This document shows positions 43,473-51,894 of a stretch of DNA of 64,000 nucleotides, in pieces; the first letter of the stretch is position 1, and every line of letters begins with the position of its first letter. Source of the stretch: a virus. The position numbers and the translations under genes are program-made. The notes beneath the pieces were generated by a model. The model searched no databases. It saw nothing but the letters and a program-made list of their open reading frames with translations, and was not told the origin of the DNA. The stretch covers positions 186,001-250,000 of the IMG/VR virus record IMGVR_UViG_3300030019_000003; one strand, given 5' to 3'.

Positions 43473-45332
43473 ATGAATGGTAACAACAATGGAGCAGGGT
43501 TAACGTTTGATGAAAATGAGGGTACTGGAAATCCAGCAGTAGGTCAAAATGAGAATTTGCAGCAACCTAATGGATACGCGCCTTATCAAAATGAGGGTTC
43601 AACCACGTATGATAATGGATTCAATTTGTTTCAAAGTGGCTTCTTATCAACACAACCTGGCTCAGAACTTACTGCGAAATACTCTAAAGGTATTTTAGAG
43701 TTTATCGAAAAAATTAAAAGAACCGGTTTTAAAGTTAGCGAACTTGACAACGCTACGATTACAAATTTAAAATACAGTTCTATCATCATCTCTGCGGTCA
43801 ATGGACCAGAAGTACTTTATTACACATTGCTTATTGCCGCTACAGGTAAAGCTTCTCATAATGTTAAAGATTACTTCAATGTTCTTTCTGATGCAGAACG
43901 TATGAGTCTTAAAGATGCAGATGAAGCAGTGCGCTCATTGTACTTACCTTATATCGCATTTGATAATGACTATAAAGCAGCGATCGAAGCAAAACTTGAT
44001 GAAACTTATGGTACAAAATACAAATACGTTTCTCTTGATGGTTTCATCATTCATGAAGATGTTGTTGACAGTGAAGATCTATATCGTCATATGTTTGCAA
44101 AAGCGTTTAATGCGTTCCATGCTGAAACAAAAATGAGTGATGGTGTTGGCGATGCTACTATTGAAAACATTGCAAGATCTGCAAACTATCGTATCGCAAG
44201 TAACGGATGTAGAAACAGCGTTTCAGCATTGACTCCATTTGGTGCTGCTGTTAGAACTGACTGGCAGTTATCTTTGATTCCACAACCTCGTAAACAATCT
44301 TCTAACAGTATTCACACTGAAGGTGCTGTTGGACCTATCTTAACAGTTGGTGGTTTTGTAGATGCTATCCCTGAACAAACAATGATCCAAGAAGGCTTTG
44401 GTCAAATTGCAGGTATCCGTTATCACCCACATATTATCGTAACAAATGTTGCAAGTGCGTATGAAACAACGGGTATGGCTCTTCTTGCTATTACTGTTGG
44501 TGTAAGTATGGTTAAACCTGAAATGTATCTTGCGTCATTATCGCCAAGAGCTAAAAACAATCCAGGCGCATTGAATGTATTTGCTAACCTTGCTAACAAT
44601 CCAAATGGTGGTGAGTTCTTAGATATGACAACTGCAGCGTATACTCCTGATGCTATCATGGATTCATTGTCTAAAATGTTTACATTGGCTCCAGTGTTCT
44701 CTATTGATATTGAAACTTTTGGTCCTGATGCTTATACACTTTCTGCATTCACAAGTCTTACTAAAGAGAACCCAACAACATTCGCAGGTGCTGCAGCTTA
44801 CTTGGTTAACGTTGCGTCTAAACTTACAAAAGGCATGTTTCCTACTGAATATGACCTTAACAAAGTTATTGCTGGATTTACACGTGTCCCAACAGGTTCA
44901 TATATTGATCATGGTTCTAATGTACCATCTGATATTCGTGACTTTGATATGATCCGTGTTGTTAATGAGTCTGTTAACAATCCTAAATTGATTTACAAAT
45001 GGTACAACTCTAACACTAACCCAAATGGTTACAATGAAAAAGTTGAAGTTCTTGCAGCTATTAATCCAGGTGCTAAGATCACTGGTGAAGCAAGACGTGT
45101 TACGTTACATCCTGAGTTTATTGCAACACTTGTTAACGCAGTTTCTGCAAATAACCTTAGACCAAGTGCTACTCCTGAGGTTGAACTACAAACAACAAAT
45201 GGTTTCGTAGGTGGTGGTTTCTTTGCTACTGCTGGTGTTACCAATGTTGGTTTTGGTAACTTTGGTGGATTTGGTACAAATAGACCTGTAGGCTTTGGTA
45301 ACAACCAAGCTACATTTAGTAATCGTTTCTAA
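43473..45332 (+). CDS. chmA: Chimallin, phage-nucleus shell protein (probable)
   Basis: 619 residues, close to known chimallins (about 600-630). An Asn/Gly/Gln-rich flexible N-terminus (about 45 residues) precedes a folded alpha/beta core, and a Gly/Phe/Asn-rich tail ends the protein (FVGGGFF, NFGGFG, about 575-619); flexible N- and C-terminal segments link subunits in the chimallin lattice. Identity rests mostly on gene order, since the next large gene is RNA polymerase beta'-N, as phiKZ gp54 is followed by gp55, on size, on the PhuZ gene in the same genome, and on a strong early-type promoter. Core sequence similarity is recalled, not computed. Confidence 0.75.
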   Translation: MNGNNNGAGLTFDENEGTGNPAVGQNENLQQPNGYAPYQNEGSTTYDNGFNLFQSGFLSTQPGSELTAKYSKGILEFIEKIKRTGFKVSELDNATITNLKYSSIIISAVNGPEVLYYTLLIAATGKASHNVKDYFNVLSDAERMSLKDADEAVRSLYLPYIAFDNDYKAAIEAKLDETYGTKYKYVSLDGFIIHEDVVDSEDLYRHMFAKAFNAFHAETKMSDGVGDATIENIARSANYRIASNGCRNSVSALTPFGAAVRTDWQLSLIPQPRKQSSNSIHTEGAVGPILTVGGFVDAIPEQTMIQEGFGQIAGIRYHPHIIVTNVASAYETTGMALLAITVGVSMVKPEMYLASLSPRAKNNPGALNVFANLANNPNGGEFLDMTTAAYTPDAIMDSLSKMFTLAPVFSIDIETFGPDAYTLSAFTSLTKENPTTFAGAAAYLVNVASKLTKGMFPTEYDLNKVIAGFTRVPTGSYIDHGSNVPSDIRDFDMIRVVNESVNNPKLIYKWYNSNTNPNGYNEKVEVLAAINPGAKITGEARRVTLHPEFIATLVNAVSANNLRPSATPEVELQTTNGFVGGGFFATAGVTNVGFGNFGGFGTNRPVGFGNNQATFSNRF

Positions 45333-45339
45333 CGCTTAA

Positions 45340-45373
45340 AACTACAGGTAAGGTTAACGCCTTACCTGTAGTT
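45340..45373. terminator. Terminator after chimallin gene
   Basis: 14-bp perfect stem, loop TTAACG, eight bases after the stop, followed by ATTTTTGTTTTTTT. Confidence 0.9.
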
Positions 45374-45399
45374 ATTTTTGTTTTTTTAAGGGGAGAACT

Positions 45400-45606
45400 A
45401 TGGCCTACACACCATATGTAAAAGTAACTACAGAAGATATTAAGGAAATGATAGCCTCAGGACAAATCACACCAGGCTCAACGGTGTGCGATAGCTGTCA
45501 TGGTACTGGCGAGTGTCCTATTGATATTTACGACGAAGATGATAAAAGAAATGATGATCTTTATGAAGAGTGCAAAGTATGCGGTGGTAATGGACATGTA
45601 TGTTAA
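45400..45606 (+). CDS. Small DnaJ-type zinc-finger protein
   Basis: 68 residues with two CxxCxGxG motifs, CDSCHGTG (30-37) and CKVCGGNG (58-65), plus Cys39 and Cys68, like half of the DnaJ cysteine-rich domain. An acidic linker separates them. No J domain. It might be a zinc-binding accessory factor; its place between chimallin and the polymerase gene may be significant. ATG after AAGGGGAG. Confidence 0.7.
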   Translation: MAYTPYVKVTTEDIKEMIASGQITPGSTVCDSCHGTGECPIDIYDEDDKRNDDLYEECKVCGGNGHVC

Positions 45607-45641
45607 TGTTCTGTTCACCGAACGTTTATAAGGAGAAATAA

Positions 45642-47634
45642 ATGGCTATAACACAAACGCTTATACCTATAGATCAACTCTATCAACGTACAGGTGCCAA
45701 GATCATATTGAATAAGCTAAATGCCTTCAGTATGACTGATCAAGAAACCTTGTCTAAAAGTATCATGACTGTTTATGATAATGTTGACGTTATTTCTACG
45801 ATACCGCAATGTGATTGTGGCGCTATTAAAGGTAGGTACCTATTAGGAACACGTTGCCATACCTGCGGTACTGAGTGTAAAGAACTACATGAGAAAGTAG
45901 ATCCTATCCTATGGTTAGAAGCTATGGATAAAGGTTTACGATTCTTAAATCCAGGATTCTGGATGTTGATGTCCGAGATACTAGATTCTAAAAAACTGGT
46001 AGATTGGCTAAGATGGCTATGTGATCCAACCTATAGTAATGAAACACCTGTTCCACCACATATACAAGGAATTTATCTTGACGTCTTAAAAAGTAAACGT
46101 GAGTATAATAATACGATGTTACGCTTAAGAGATATCATGGTTTATATTCTTAATATACCAAGACCAACAGCAAAAGCAGATAGCTTATCTAAAGTATCTA
46201 TTATTAAACTAATAGAACTGTATGATCAGTATACAGCAGATGATATTTTATTCTCAACATATCTTCCGATTGTTAATAAGAAATTGTTTGTTATGGAAAA
46301 TACGGCTAAGGGTAAGTTTGTTAATCTTGTTGTATCTGAGATTCTTGATATCGTACTATCGTGGGTTAAAAGTTCTAATGCATTTGAGATTGATAGGAAT
46401 CTTAAAAAAGCAGGCATCATTACAGCTATGGCAGTATCGGAATTAAGTAAGTTCTTTTCAGAATTTACGGATAAGTATATCTTGAAAAAATCAGGATTGT
46501 TTCGTAAGCATGTATATGGTTCACGAGGTCACTTTACTTTCCGATGTGTTATCGTGTCAATATCAGGTCCGCATGATTATGACGAGATACACATACCTTG
46601 GGCTGTAGGTGTAACTGTTTTACGACCTATGCTTCTTAATAAGCTACGCCAACGCGGTGTAACCTATAAAGCAAGTCATAAGTTGCTTATGCAATCTGTT
46701 AAAAAGTTTGATCCGTTAATAAATGAGTTACTATTAGAGTTACTAGCAGAATCTCCATTAGGAAAACTACCAGTAATATCACAACGTAACCCATCACTAA
46801 CACAATCTAGTGCACTATTAACGTATATTACTAAAGTAAAGACGGATGTTGATGATAAGACTGTAGGTATTAGCAGCCTTGTTTGTAAACTACCTAATGC
46901 TGATTTTGATGGGGATGAACATTTCGTCCCCCTAGGCATTGCTGCCTAGTAAAAAACCTCTCTAATTGCGGGAACCGACTTAAGACTATAGCTACTACTC
47001 GTACCTAGAAATAGAGTATGATACTTACGGAGTAATGTTTCCAGTAAGAAAAGTAAAAACGCTATAATATTGCGGAATCGACGCAGCGAAGCTTCTAAGT
47101 CCGATGAGGATATGAAGTAGGCTCAACGACTATCGAAACGACGCACTACAGTGTATGAGATGCCTATAGACGGTGTCGGTATAGGTAACTATACTCAACG
47201 GAGTAGAGTAGGGCCCAAGTGGGTGGGTATAGAATCCCTTAAATCGAAACGAGAGGAATTTGTAATTTTTAATTACAAGTTATGATATAGTCTATGCGAC
47301 TTATAAGTCTTTCCTAGTTTACAAACTAGGTCATCGTGTAAAACACACGAGCCGCATGTAAAGATGCGAGTATATTTAACGAATATGCTAAATATTTTAA
47401 GAAATTAATTTTACGTTAATTTTAGATACTTATCTACATGAGTTAGCTAAAACGTTCGCACCACATCACAATGTATTTGATGGTGCTAAACCTTATAGTA
47501 TCAATGGGTTTATTACATTATTAACACCTGCTAATGCTTTGTTATCAGACGCGCTAGATGATGATGAAGAAAGACCACTAGAAGACACTATTTATGACAA
47601 GTTAAAGTTTGTAAAAGTAGGTGTTAATAAATAA
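45642..47634 (+). CDS. RNA polymerase beta' N-terminal part, intron-split
   Basis: Exon 1 is 45642-46916 (425 residues) and exon 2 is 47401-47634 (77 residues), giving 502 residues. Exon 1 has a zinc-type pair CDCG and CHTCG near 63-80 and ends in the catalytic motif NADFDGD (419-425), which binds the active-site magnesium. Exon 2 continues EINFTLILD and then LAKTFAPHH, restoring the conserved sequence after DFDGD. Read through without splicing, the protein would stop at 46949. By its place after the chimallin gene it is the counterpart of phiKZ gp55, a subunit of the non-virion RNA polymerase that transcribes middle and late genes; the beta' C-terminal part is at 53612. Confidence 0.88.
46917..47400 (+). 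ncRNA. Group I self-splicing intron without ORF
   Basis: About 484 bases. P1 pairs exon end GGGGAU with GUCCCC (46911-46916 with 46926-46931) and has the diagnostic U-G pair at 46916/46926. P2 is a 7-bp hairpin (46932-46949). A P-type element AATTGCGGGAA lies at 46964-46974. P7 pairs GACTAT (47128-47133) with ATAGTC (47287-47292) in R- and S-like contexts CTCAACGACTATC and TGATATAGTCTATGCG. P9-type hairpins follow (CCTAGTTT-AC-AAACTAGG and others). P10 pairs exon 2 GAAAU with AUUUC (46921-46925). Because intron and exon 2 both start GAA, the junction can slide by up to three bases with the same mRNA; the shift by one gives a terminal G. Confidence 0.9.
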
Positions 47635-47649
47635 GCATATATTATTCAT
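47634..47649 (+). promoter_or_regulatory. Putative phage promoter
   Basis: AGCATATATTATTCAT, 36 bases before the ATG at 47685 and touching the stop of the polymerase gene. Confidence 0.5.
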
Positions 47650-47684
47650 TTGTACTGTGAGAAAGATTATTAGAAAGGAGATTT

Positions 47685-48287
47685 ATGACAGTGACATTGC
47701 ACGAAACAGGTACTGCAGGATTCAATGCACTACTGTATACTCCACCATCACAACCATTGATTGATTATATTGGACGGCATGTAAATGCAGCCATGGAGGC
47801 TACAGGCACGCTCGGTCAAAGATTTGTGGACAATGTCAAATCTATTTATAATAGGTTTGGCAGCGAGAGAAGTATCTTGGATAGCAAAAGACTTCTTGCG
47901 CAAACAGGTCCAGGGTTTAGGGATGATGTTATTTATAATGTTGGTTATAATGACTTAGGGAATGCAAACCTTTGGATGCAACATTATATTATGGCTAATC
48001 CTAGAGTAGGTGATCTATACAGTAAAGGTATGTGTCATGGTTATGCAGATACATATATTAATTCTGAAAAAGACACTTATGGTGAGAACACTATGTTATA
48101 TATGGATGTTATGGACGGGGTCTATGATCTCGAAAAAGACACACTCCATCACTACTATCATACAGAGATGTCTGATAATGGTATGGACACAGTTGACAAG
48201 ATGAGTGTTCTTAACACTTGGGACAATGTAGTAGAATCAATCTTTAAAGGATTGGATCCTACTGATCCAGATAAAGGGTCCTTATGA
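47685..48287 (+). CDS. Conserved unknown protein, probably early
   Basis: 200 residues after AAAGGAG. Recurrent aromatic and His pattern (LWMQHYIMANPRVGDLY, then CHGYADTYINSEKDTYGEN and YHTEMSDNGMD). It seems familiar as a conserved hypothetical protein of phiKZ-like phages, but I cannot name it. Own promoter-like motif upstream and a small hairpin over its stop codon. Confidence 0.55.
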   Translation: MTVTLHETGTAGFNALLYTPPSQPLIDYIGRHVNAAMEATGTLGQRFVDNVKSIYNRFGSERSILDSKRLLAQTGPGFRDDVIYNVGYNDLGNANLWMQHYIMANPRVGDLYSKGMCHGYADTYINSEKDTYGENTMLYMDVMDGVYDLEKDTLHHYYHTEMSDNGMDTVDKMSVLNTWDNVVESIFKGLDPTDPDKGSL

Positions 48288-48294
48288 GACCCTT
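48274..48294 (+). terminator. Weak terminator hairpin over a stop codon
   Basis: AAGGGTC and GACCCTT pair around a 7-base loop that contains the stop codon; AT-rich sequence with few T follows. Confidence 0.45.
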
Positions 48295-48308
48295 ATTAAT
48301 TTTAACAT

Positions 48309-48375
48309 AAAGGAGACATCGGCTATGACCATTTAGTGTGCTTGTTTAAATTTAAACTACTCTAAACAAAACACA
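48309..48375 (+). promoter_or_regulatory. Leader with a three-codon minigene and inverted repeats
   Basis: A good ribosome site AAGGAG is followed after nine bases by ATG ACC ATT TAG (48325-48336). Downstream are the palindrome GTTTAAATTTAAAC (48344-48357) and a longer imperfect repeat (AGTGTG, then ACACACT). Precedes the transglycosylase gene; possibly a regulatory leader. Confidence 0.35.
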
Positions 48376-48411
48376 CTTAACCGAAGAATTGAAGCTAATA
48401 AGGAGTTAATT

Positions 48412-49161
48412 ATGAAAAAGCTTATATTATTGTTAATGGTACTCGTTGTATCGTTATTCGCAAAACCATTAAAACCAGAGAGTGTTCTTGCTAAAGAACT
48501 TACCAAACTAGATAAGGGTCAGCAAGAATTACTATTTAAATCTTACATTTATGCTGAACAAAATGGATACGGGTATACATTAACAGCTGTGGCTTGGAAA
48601 GAAAGTAACTTTGGTAAGATAGTTGCTAATCCAAAAGAGGGAAAGTACGGAACGTACGGACCATATCAATCTAAAGTAGAAGATGTCCTAGCAAGGAACC
48701 ATTTAAAGCCTACTAAAGATAATATCGCTAAGGTGAGAGAGCAATTATTGCACGATCTTAAATTCGCGGCTAATGATGCCATAATCGAATTAAAAGCATG
48801 GGATCATTCACATGCTAAAAAGAAAAAGGTAAATGTATATCGCAGTACACTAGCAGCTTATAATGCAGGTACGGCAGCGGAGAAATCTAGCTTAGGAAAA
48901 GGATACGCTGAAGATATCGTACATCGATTACCAATCGTTAAAAAGTACATAATGAGTAAGCCTGAACTTTTAGCATCTTATAAAGAACATGCAAAGACAA
49001 TAGATAGATTGTCATCTTTTATAAAAGTTTCAGATCCTAAGGATATACGAATTATCTTATCTTGTACTACGTTTGACTTAAAACCGCTAGGTGCTACTTA
49101 TCTTAGTACTGTCACAGCGCGGGAGTTAATACCTAGTTTAGCAAAAGACGAATTAGTTTAA
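48412..49161 (+). CDS. Secreted lytic transglycosylase-like muralytic enzyme
   Basis: 249 residues. Signal peptide (residues 1-17, LLLMVLVVSLFA). SLT/lysozyme-like fold: catalytic Glu64 in AWKESNFGK, the follow-up YGPYQ segment, and AYNAG near 150, as in soluble lytic transglycosylases. It cleaves peptidoglycan in the periplasm, so either the endolysin (using the host Sec route) or a wall-modifying enzyme. Shine-Dalgarno AAGGAG. Sits between the polymerase region and a convergent leftward block; the spanins lie about 13 kb away. Confidence 0.82.
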   Translation: MKKLILLLMVLVVSLFAKPLKPESVLAKELTKLDKGQQELLFKSYIYAEQNGYGYTLTAVAWKESNFGKIVANPKEGKYGTYGPYQSKVEDVLARNHLKPTKDNIAKVREQLLHDLKFAANDAIIELKAWDHSHAKKKKVNVYRSTLAAYNAGTAAEKSSLGKGYAEDIVHRLPIVKKYIMSKPELLASYKEHAKTIDRLSSFIKVSDPKDIRIILSCTTFDLKPLGATYLSTVTARELIPSLAKDELV

Positions 49162-49174
49162 TACATGCTTAAAA

Positions 49175-49209
49175 TAACATACACAGAGACATAGTCTCTG
49201 TGTATGTTA
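49175..49209. terminator. Bidirectional terminator
   Basis: 16-bp perfect stem with loop ATA between convergent genes; T-rich on the right side (TTTCTTTTTTC). Confidence 0.85.
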
Positions 49210-49917
49210 AGATTTCTTTTTTCTACTAAAGTCAACTGAAAAATGTGCGGCATCTATAAACGATAAATCAATAACGGTACCTACGGCATAAGCCATGTTC
49301 ATAAAGGTTTCATACTTAGCAGCTGACTGCTTCATAGTACCTGTTAACAAAGCAGGTGCAAATAAAGAAACATTTAAGAGAGGCGTATTAATAAGGCTGC
49401 ACGTACCAACATGATAGTCTATCCAATCTAAAGCATCGTATTTAAACATGATACCTATATGCTCGTCTATCCATAACGGTGTTAATTCTGCATTATCAAC
49501 ATTAATAAAGTCTATCTTACAATCTGGTATTAGCGCCATGATGACAATACTAAATATCTCTTTCTCTTCTAGATCAAGACTATAGGGATAGGTGTTAATG
49601 AAAAGAGTAGGACGTTCACTTATGGTAATATCGTTAAGACCTGTTAATTCTTCACCGTAGTGTTTACGTATCATACCTATAATACGCGTTGGTAAAGCAA
49701 GTTTTAGAAGTTGTTTATCACGACTTCTATAGAACGCTCTAAAGATATCATAAGAGATCGTTTCAAACTCATCCTTAATACGTTTGTCATACTTACCTGT
49801 TGAACGCATACGTACCGCTATATCGTTATTAAACATATATAACAAAGGTAATCGTGTATCAAAAAGAGTATCGATATCTACATAGATATTCTTAGGTTGT
49901 TTTTTAACGTCTTCCAC
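49207..49917 (-). CDS. Unknown protein, last of a leftward operon
   Basis: 236 residues, GTG start after GGAGAAGACA, overlapping the previous gene's end by 14 bases. Starts with YVDIDTLFDTRLPLLYMF, comparable to the DID segments of the 3199 and 3591 products. No recognised domain. Probably a virion or assembly protein by operon context. Confidence 0.5.
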   Translation of the reverse strand: MEDVKKQPKNIYVDIDTLFDTRLPLLYMFNNDIAVRMRSTGKYDKRIKDEFETISYDIFRAFYRSRDKQLLKLALPTRIIGMIRKHYGEELTGLNDITISERPTLFINTYPYSLDLEEKEIFSIVIMALIPDCKIDFINVDNAELTPLWIDEHIGIMFKYDALDWIDYHVGTCSLINTPLLNVSLFAPALLTGTMKQSAAKYETFMNMAYAVGTVIDLSFIDAAHFSVDFSRKKKS

Positions 49918-50305
49918 TGTCTTCTCCTAAAGAGCGTTTGATAGCATCTAGCTGATTTAAACTTTCTTCGTCTGCTTTACGTTTTTCCATTTTTAAAAGT
50001 TTAAGTTCTTCAATATAGGCATCCTTCTGAGAACGTGTCAACTCCATAAACTCACTCAACGACATACCAAAAAAATCTTTAAATTCATAAATATGATATT
50101 CCGCTATAAAATCTTTTAGTTCATTATGCTCTCGTGTTGATTCTTCTTCTTTGTATAGGGTTACTGAGAATACCGAATAAAGATCATCATCCTCAGGTTT
50201 CTTACTATAGTACATATTATTAAACGACTCTTTAAGAAGTAGTTTTGTACCTATACTTGATAAAGCTGTTGTGACATTGGAGTACAAATTATCAATATAC
50301 TCCAT
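49904..50305 (-). CDS. Unknown small charged protein
   Basis: 133 residues; C-terminal half is a Lys/Glu-rich helix likely to form a coiled coil (LKLLKMEKRKADEESLNQL). Could be a tail assembly or scaffold-type protein. Follows the 509-residue structural-like gene by about 50 bases. Confidence 0.5.
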   Translation of the reverse strand: MEYIDNLYSNVTTALSSIGTKLLLKESFNNMYYSKKPEDDDLYSVFSVTLYKEEESTREHNELKDFIAEYHIYEFKDFFGMSLSEFMELTRSQKDAYIEELKLLKMEKRKADEESLNQLDAIKRSLGEDSGRR

Positions 50306-50344
50306 TTTATTAACACGTGTATCACTCCAGTCAACACCTAAGAT

Positions 50345-50364
50345 ATGGGGTTTACTTACCCCAT
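50345..50364. terminator. Possible attenuating hairpin over a stop codon
   Basis: ATGGGGT and ACCCCAT pair around a 6-base loop at the end of the leftward 509-residue gene; no clear T tract on the leftward side, so it may only reduce read-through. Confidence 0.4.
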
Positions 50365-51885
50365 CCTTCCTGCCAACAGCGTCGCGTTGAGAGAGCTTAG
50401 GGCGAAAAAATAGTCAACTATATTAAAAGGTATAATTTCTGGATGACCACCTTCCTTTGCAGCATTATCATTAAGTTCTTTACAACTAGGACATTCAAAG
50501 ATAGGAAATCCTATCGCTGTAATATAGGACGCATTGATAAAATCATAACAAACATCAATAACCTCGTCAGTGATAACGTTATCCCTAGATAACTCATCAA
50601 GAGCGTTATCTATAGCGGAACGTGTTGTCAATGTTACCACCTTGCCATTTTCATCTGTTAATGACATCTTCGCGATAACGGTATTATAGATACCTGCAAC
50701 AACGGTTCCAATAATATCTCTAACCTTGTTCTCTTTAGTAACATTATTATCAGCCGACGTAAATATCTCTTCAGCTATTTTAGATATTTTATTAATCCAT
50801 CTCACGCCGTTGACGCACATGTTCATAATATTAGGTATGGCCAACTCTAGTGTCAACACGGTACCTGCGGCAGAACCATCATAAATGGTGATCTCTTTTG
50901 TTGCTGTCATTTTACCTGCCAGCTTACTTTGATATTCTAATACTTCTTCAATACTAACAGAATTAGGATTTCGTTTAGAAAGTGTCAGTAGCATACTATC
51001 TGTAAACTGTGAATCATCACGAACCATCATAGCTGAAAGATCAACTCTACCTGTGATACTAAAATTACATTTAGGTCTACCATCAGAATCAAGAACGATG
51101 TTGTTTTTACAATAGCGTGTGATGATAGTTCCCTTAGGGTATTGTGACATTAAAAGTCCAAGTACTAATGAATAGTAATCATTACCAGAAATATAGTTTC
51201 TGACATCATCACCATCTGGACAGATCAATGTATAGCTACGAATATGAGAACAAATTAAGTCAACAATAGCGGTGTTAACAGTAGCACCAAGATTGTTAAA
51301 CGCGATGGTGTTAGTATCTTTACCAGCTCTAATAAGCTCTGCTGATATTCTATTTTGAAATGCTACGATAGTTGTTAATGTTGGAGCTTGCAAGGTTACC
51401 CAAAACCCAGAGTGTGGTAATGGGATATCGATGATATCTGTTTGCTTAGCAACAGATAAAAAACGCATAACATTGATATTAGAATCTTTGTTTGTTTTAT
51501 TTGTAGCCATAGGCGTAGGACCATGTATCAAATCTTTACCACCATAGCGCATAGCGTTATGCTTTGGGAGTGATTGATTATTTACCATGTTCTCTAGAAA
51601 AGCTGTACCGTATAGTAAACTTATTCCAGGTATTAGAGCTTTGAATTGTTGATCAATACCATCGGGTAATTTGATGTTCATATTTTCATCGGTAACACTT
51701 CGTAGGAATTCTTTAAAAACAGAAGTATTAGCAAAAGTATCAACAGGAAACGGCATGTTAACAGAAGCTATTTTAGATTCATCTTTAGAGTCAACAGGTA
51801 TGAACCAGTTCTTATTAAAGAAGTTATCATTTTTAGGGGGTTGTTGTTCTTCTGTAGGAAGATCTGCATTAATGTTAGAGTCCAC
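50356..51885 (-). CDS. Probable virion structural protein
   Basis: 509 residues. Pro/Asn-rich N-terminus, a long alpha/beta core, and FECPSCKEL near 465, a single CxxC that could bind metal or form a disulfide. Follows the 240-residue gene by nine bases. Looks like a structural or assembly protein of a large phage; no named family identified. Confidence 0.5.
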   Translation of the reverse strand: MDSNINADLPTEEQQPPKNDNFFNKNWFIPVDSKDESKIASVNMPFPVDTFANTSVFKEFLRSVTDENMNIKLPDGIDQQFKALIPGISLLYGTAFLENMVNNQSLPKHNAMRYGGKDLIHGPTPMATNKTNKDSNINVMRFLSVAKQTDIIDIPLPHSGFWVTLQAPTLTTIVAFQNRISAELIRAGKDTNTIAFNNLGATVNTAIVDLICSHIRSYTLICPDGDDVRNYISGNDYYSLVLGLLMSQYPKGTIITRYCKNNIVLDSDGRPKCNFSITGRVDLSAMMVRDDSQFTDSMLLTLSKRNPNSVSIEEVLEYQSKLAGKMTATKEITIYDGSAAGTVLTLELAIPNIMNMCVNGVRWINKISKIAEEIFTSADNNVTKENKVRDIIGTVVAGIYNTVIAKMSLTDENGKVVTLTTRSAIDNALDELSRDNVITDEVIDVCYDFINASYITAIGFPIFECPSCKELNDNAAKEGGHPEIIPFNIVDYFFALSSLNATLLAGRMG

Positions 51886-51894
51886 AGTAATTCC

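Noticed and set aside
43915-45304. Alternative-frame and reverse-strand ORFs inside the chimallin gene
   Set aside because: They overlap a well-supported gene, lack ribosome sites and have biased low-complexity translations.
46676-46949. Stop codon at 46949 as the true end of the beta'-N gene
   Set aside because: The 10 residues after DFDGD do not fit any polymerase, and a group I intron with the matching continuation EINFTLILD lies downstream.
47416-47634. Exon 2 starting at 47416 (after G47415)
   Set aside because: It would join in frame but would delete EINFT, which completes the conserved sequence; it also lacks P10 pairing, unlike 47401.
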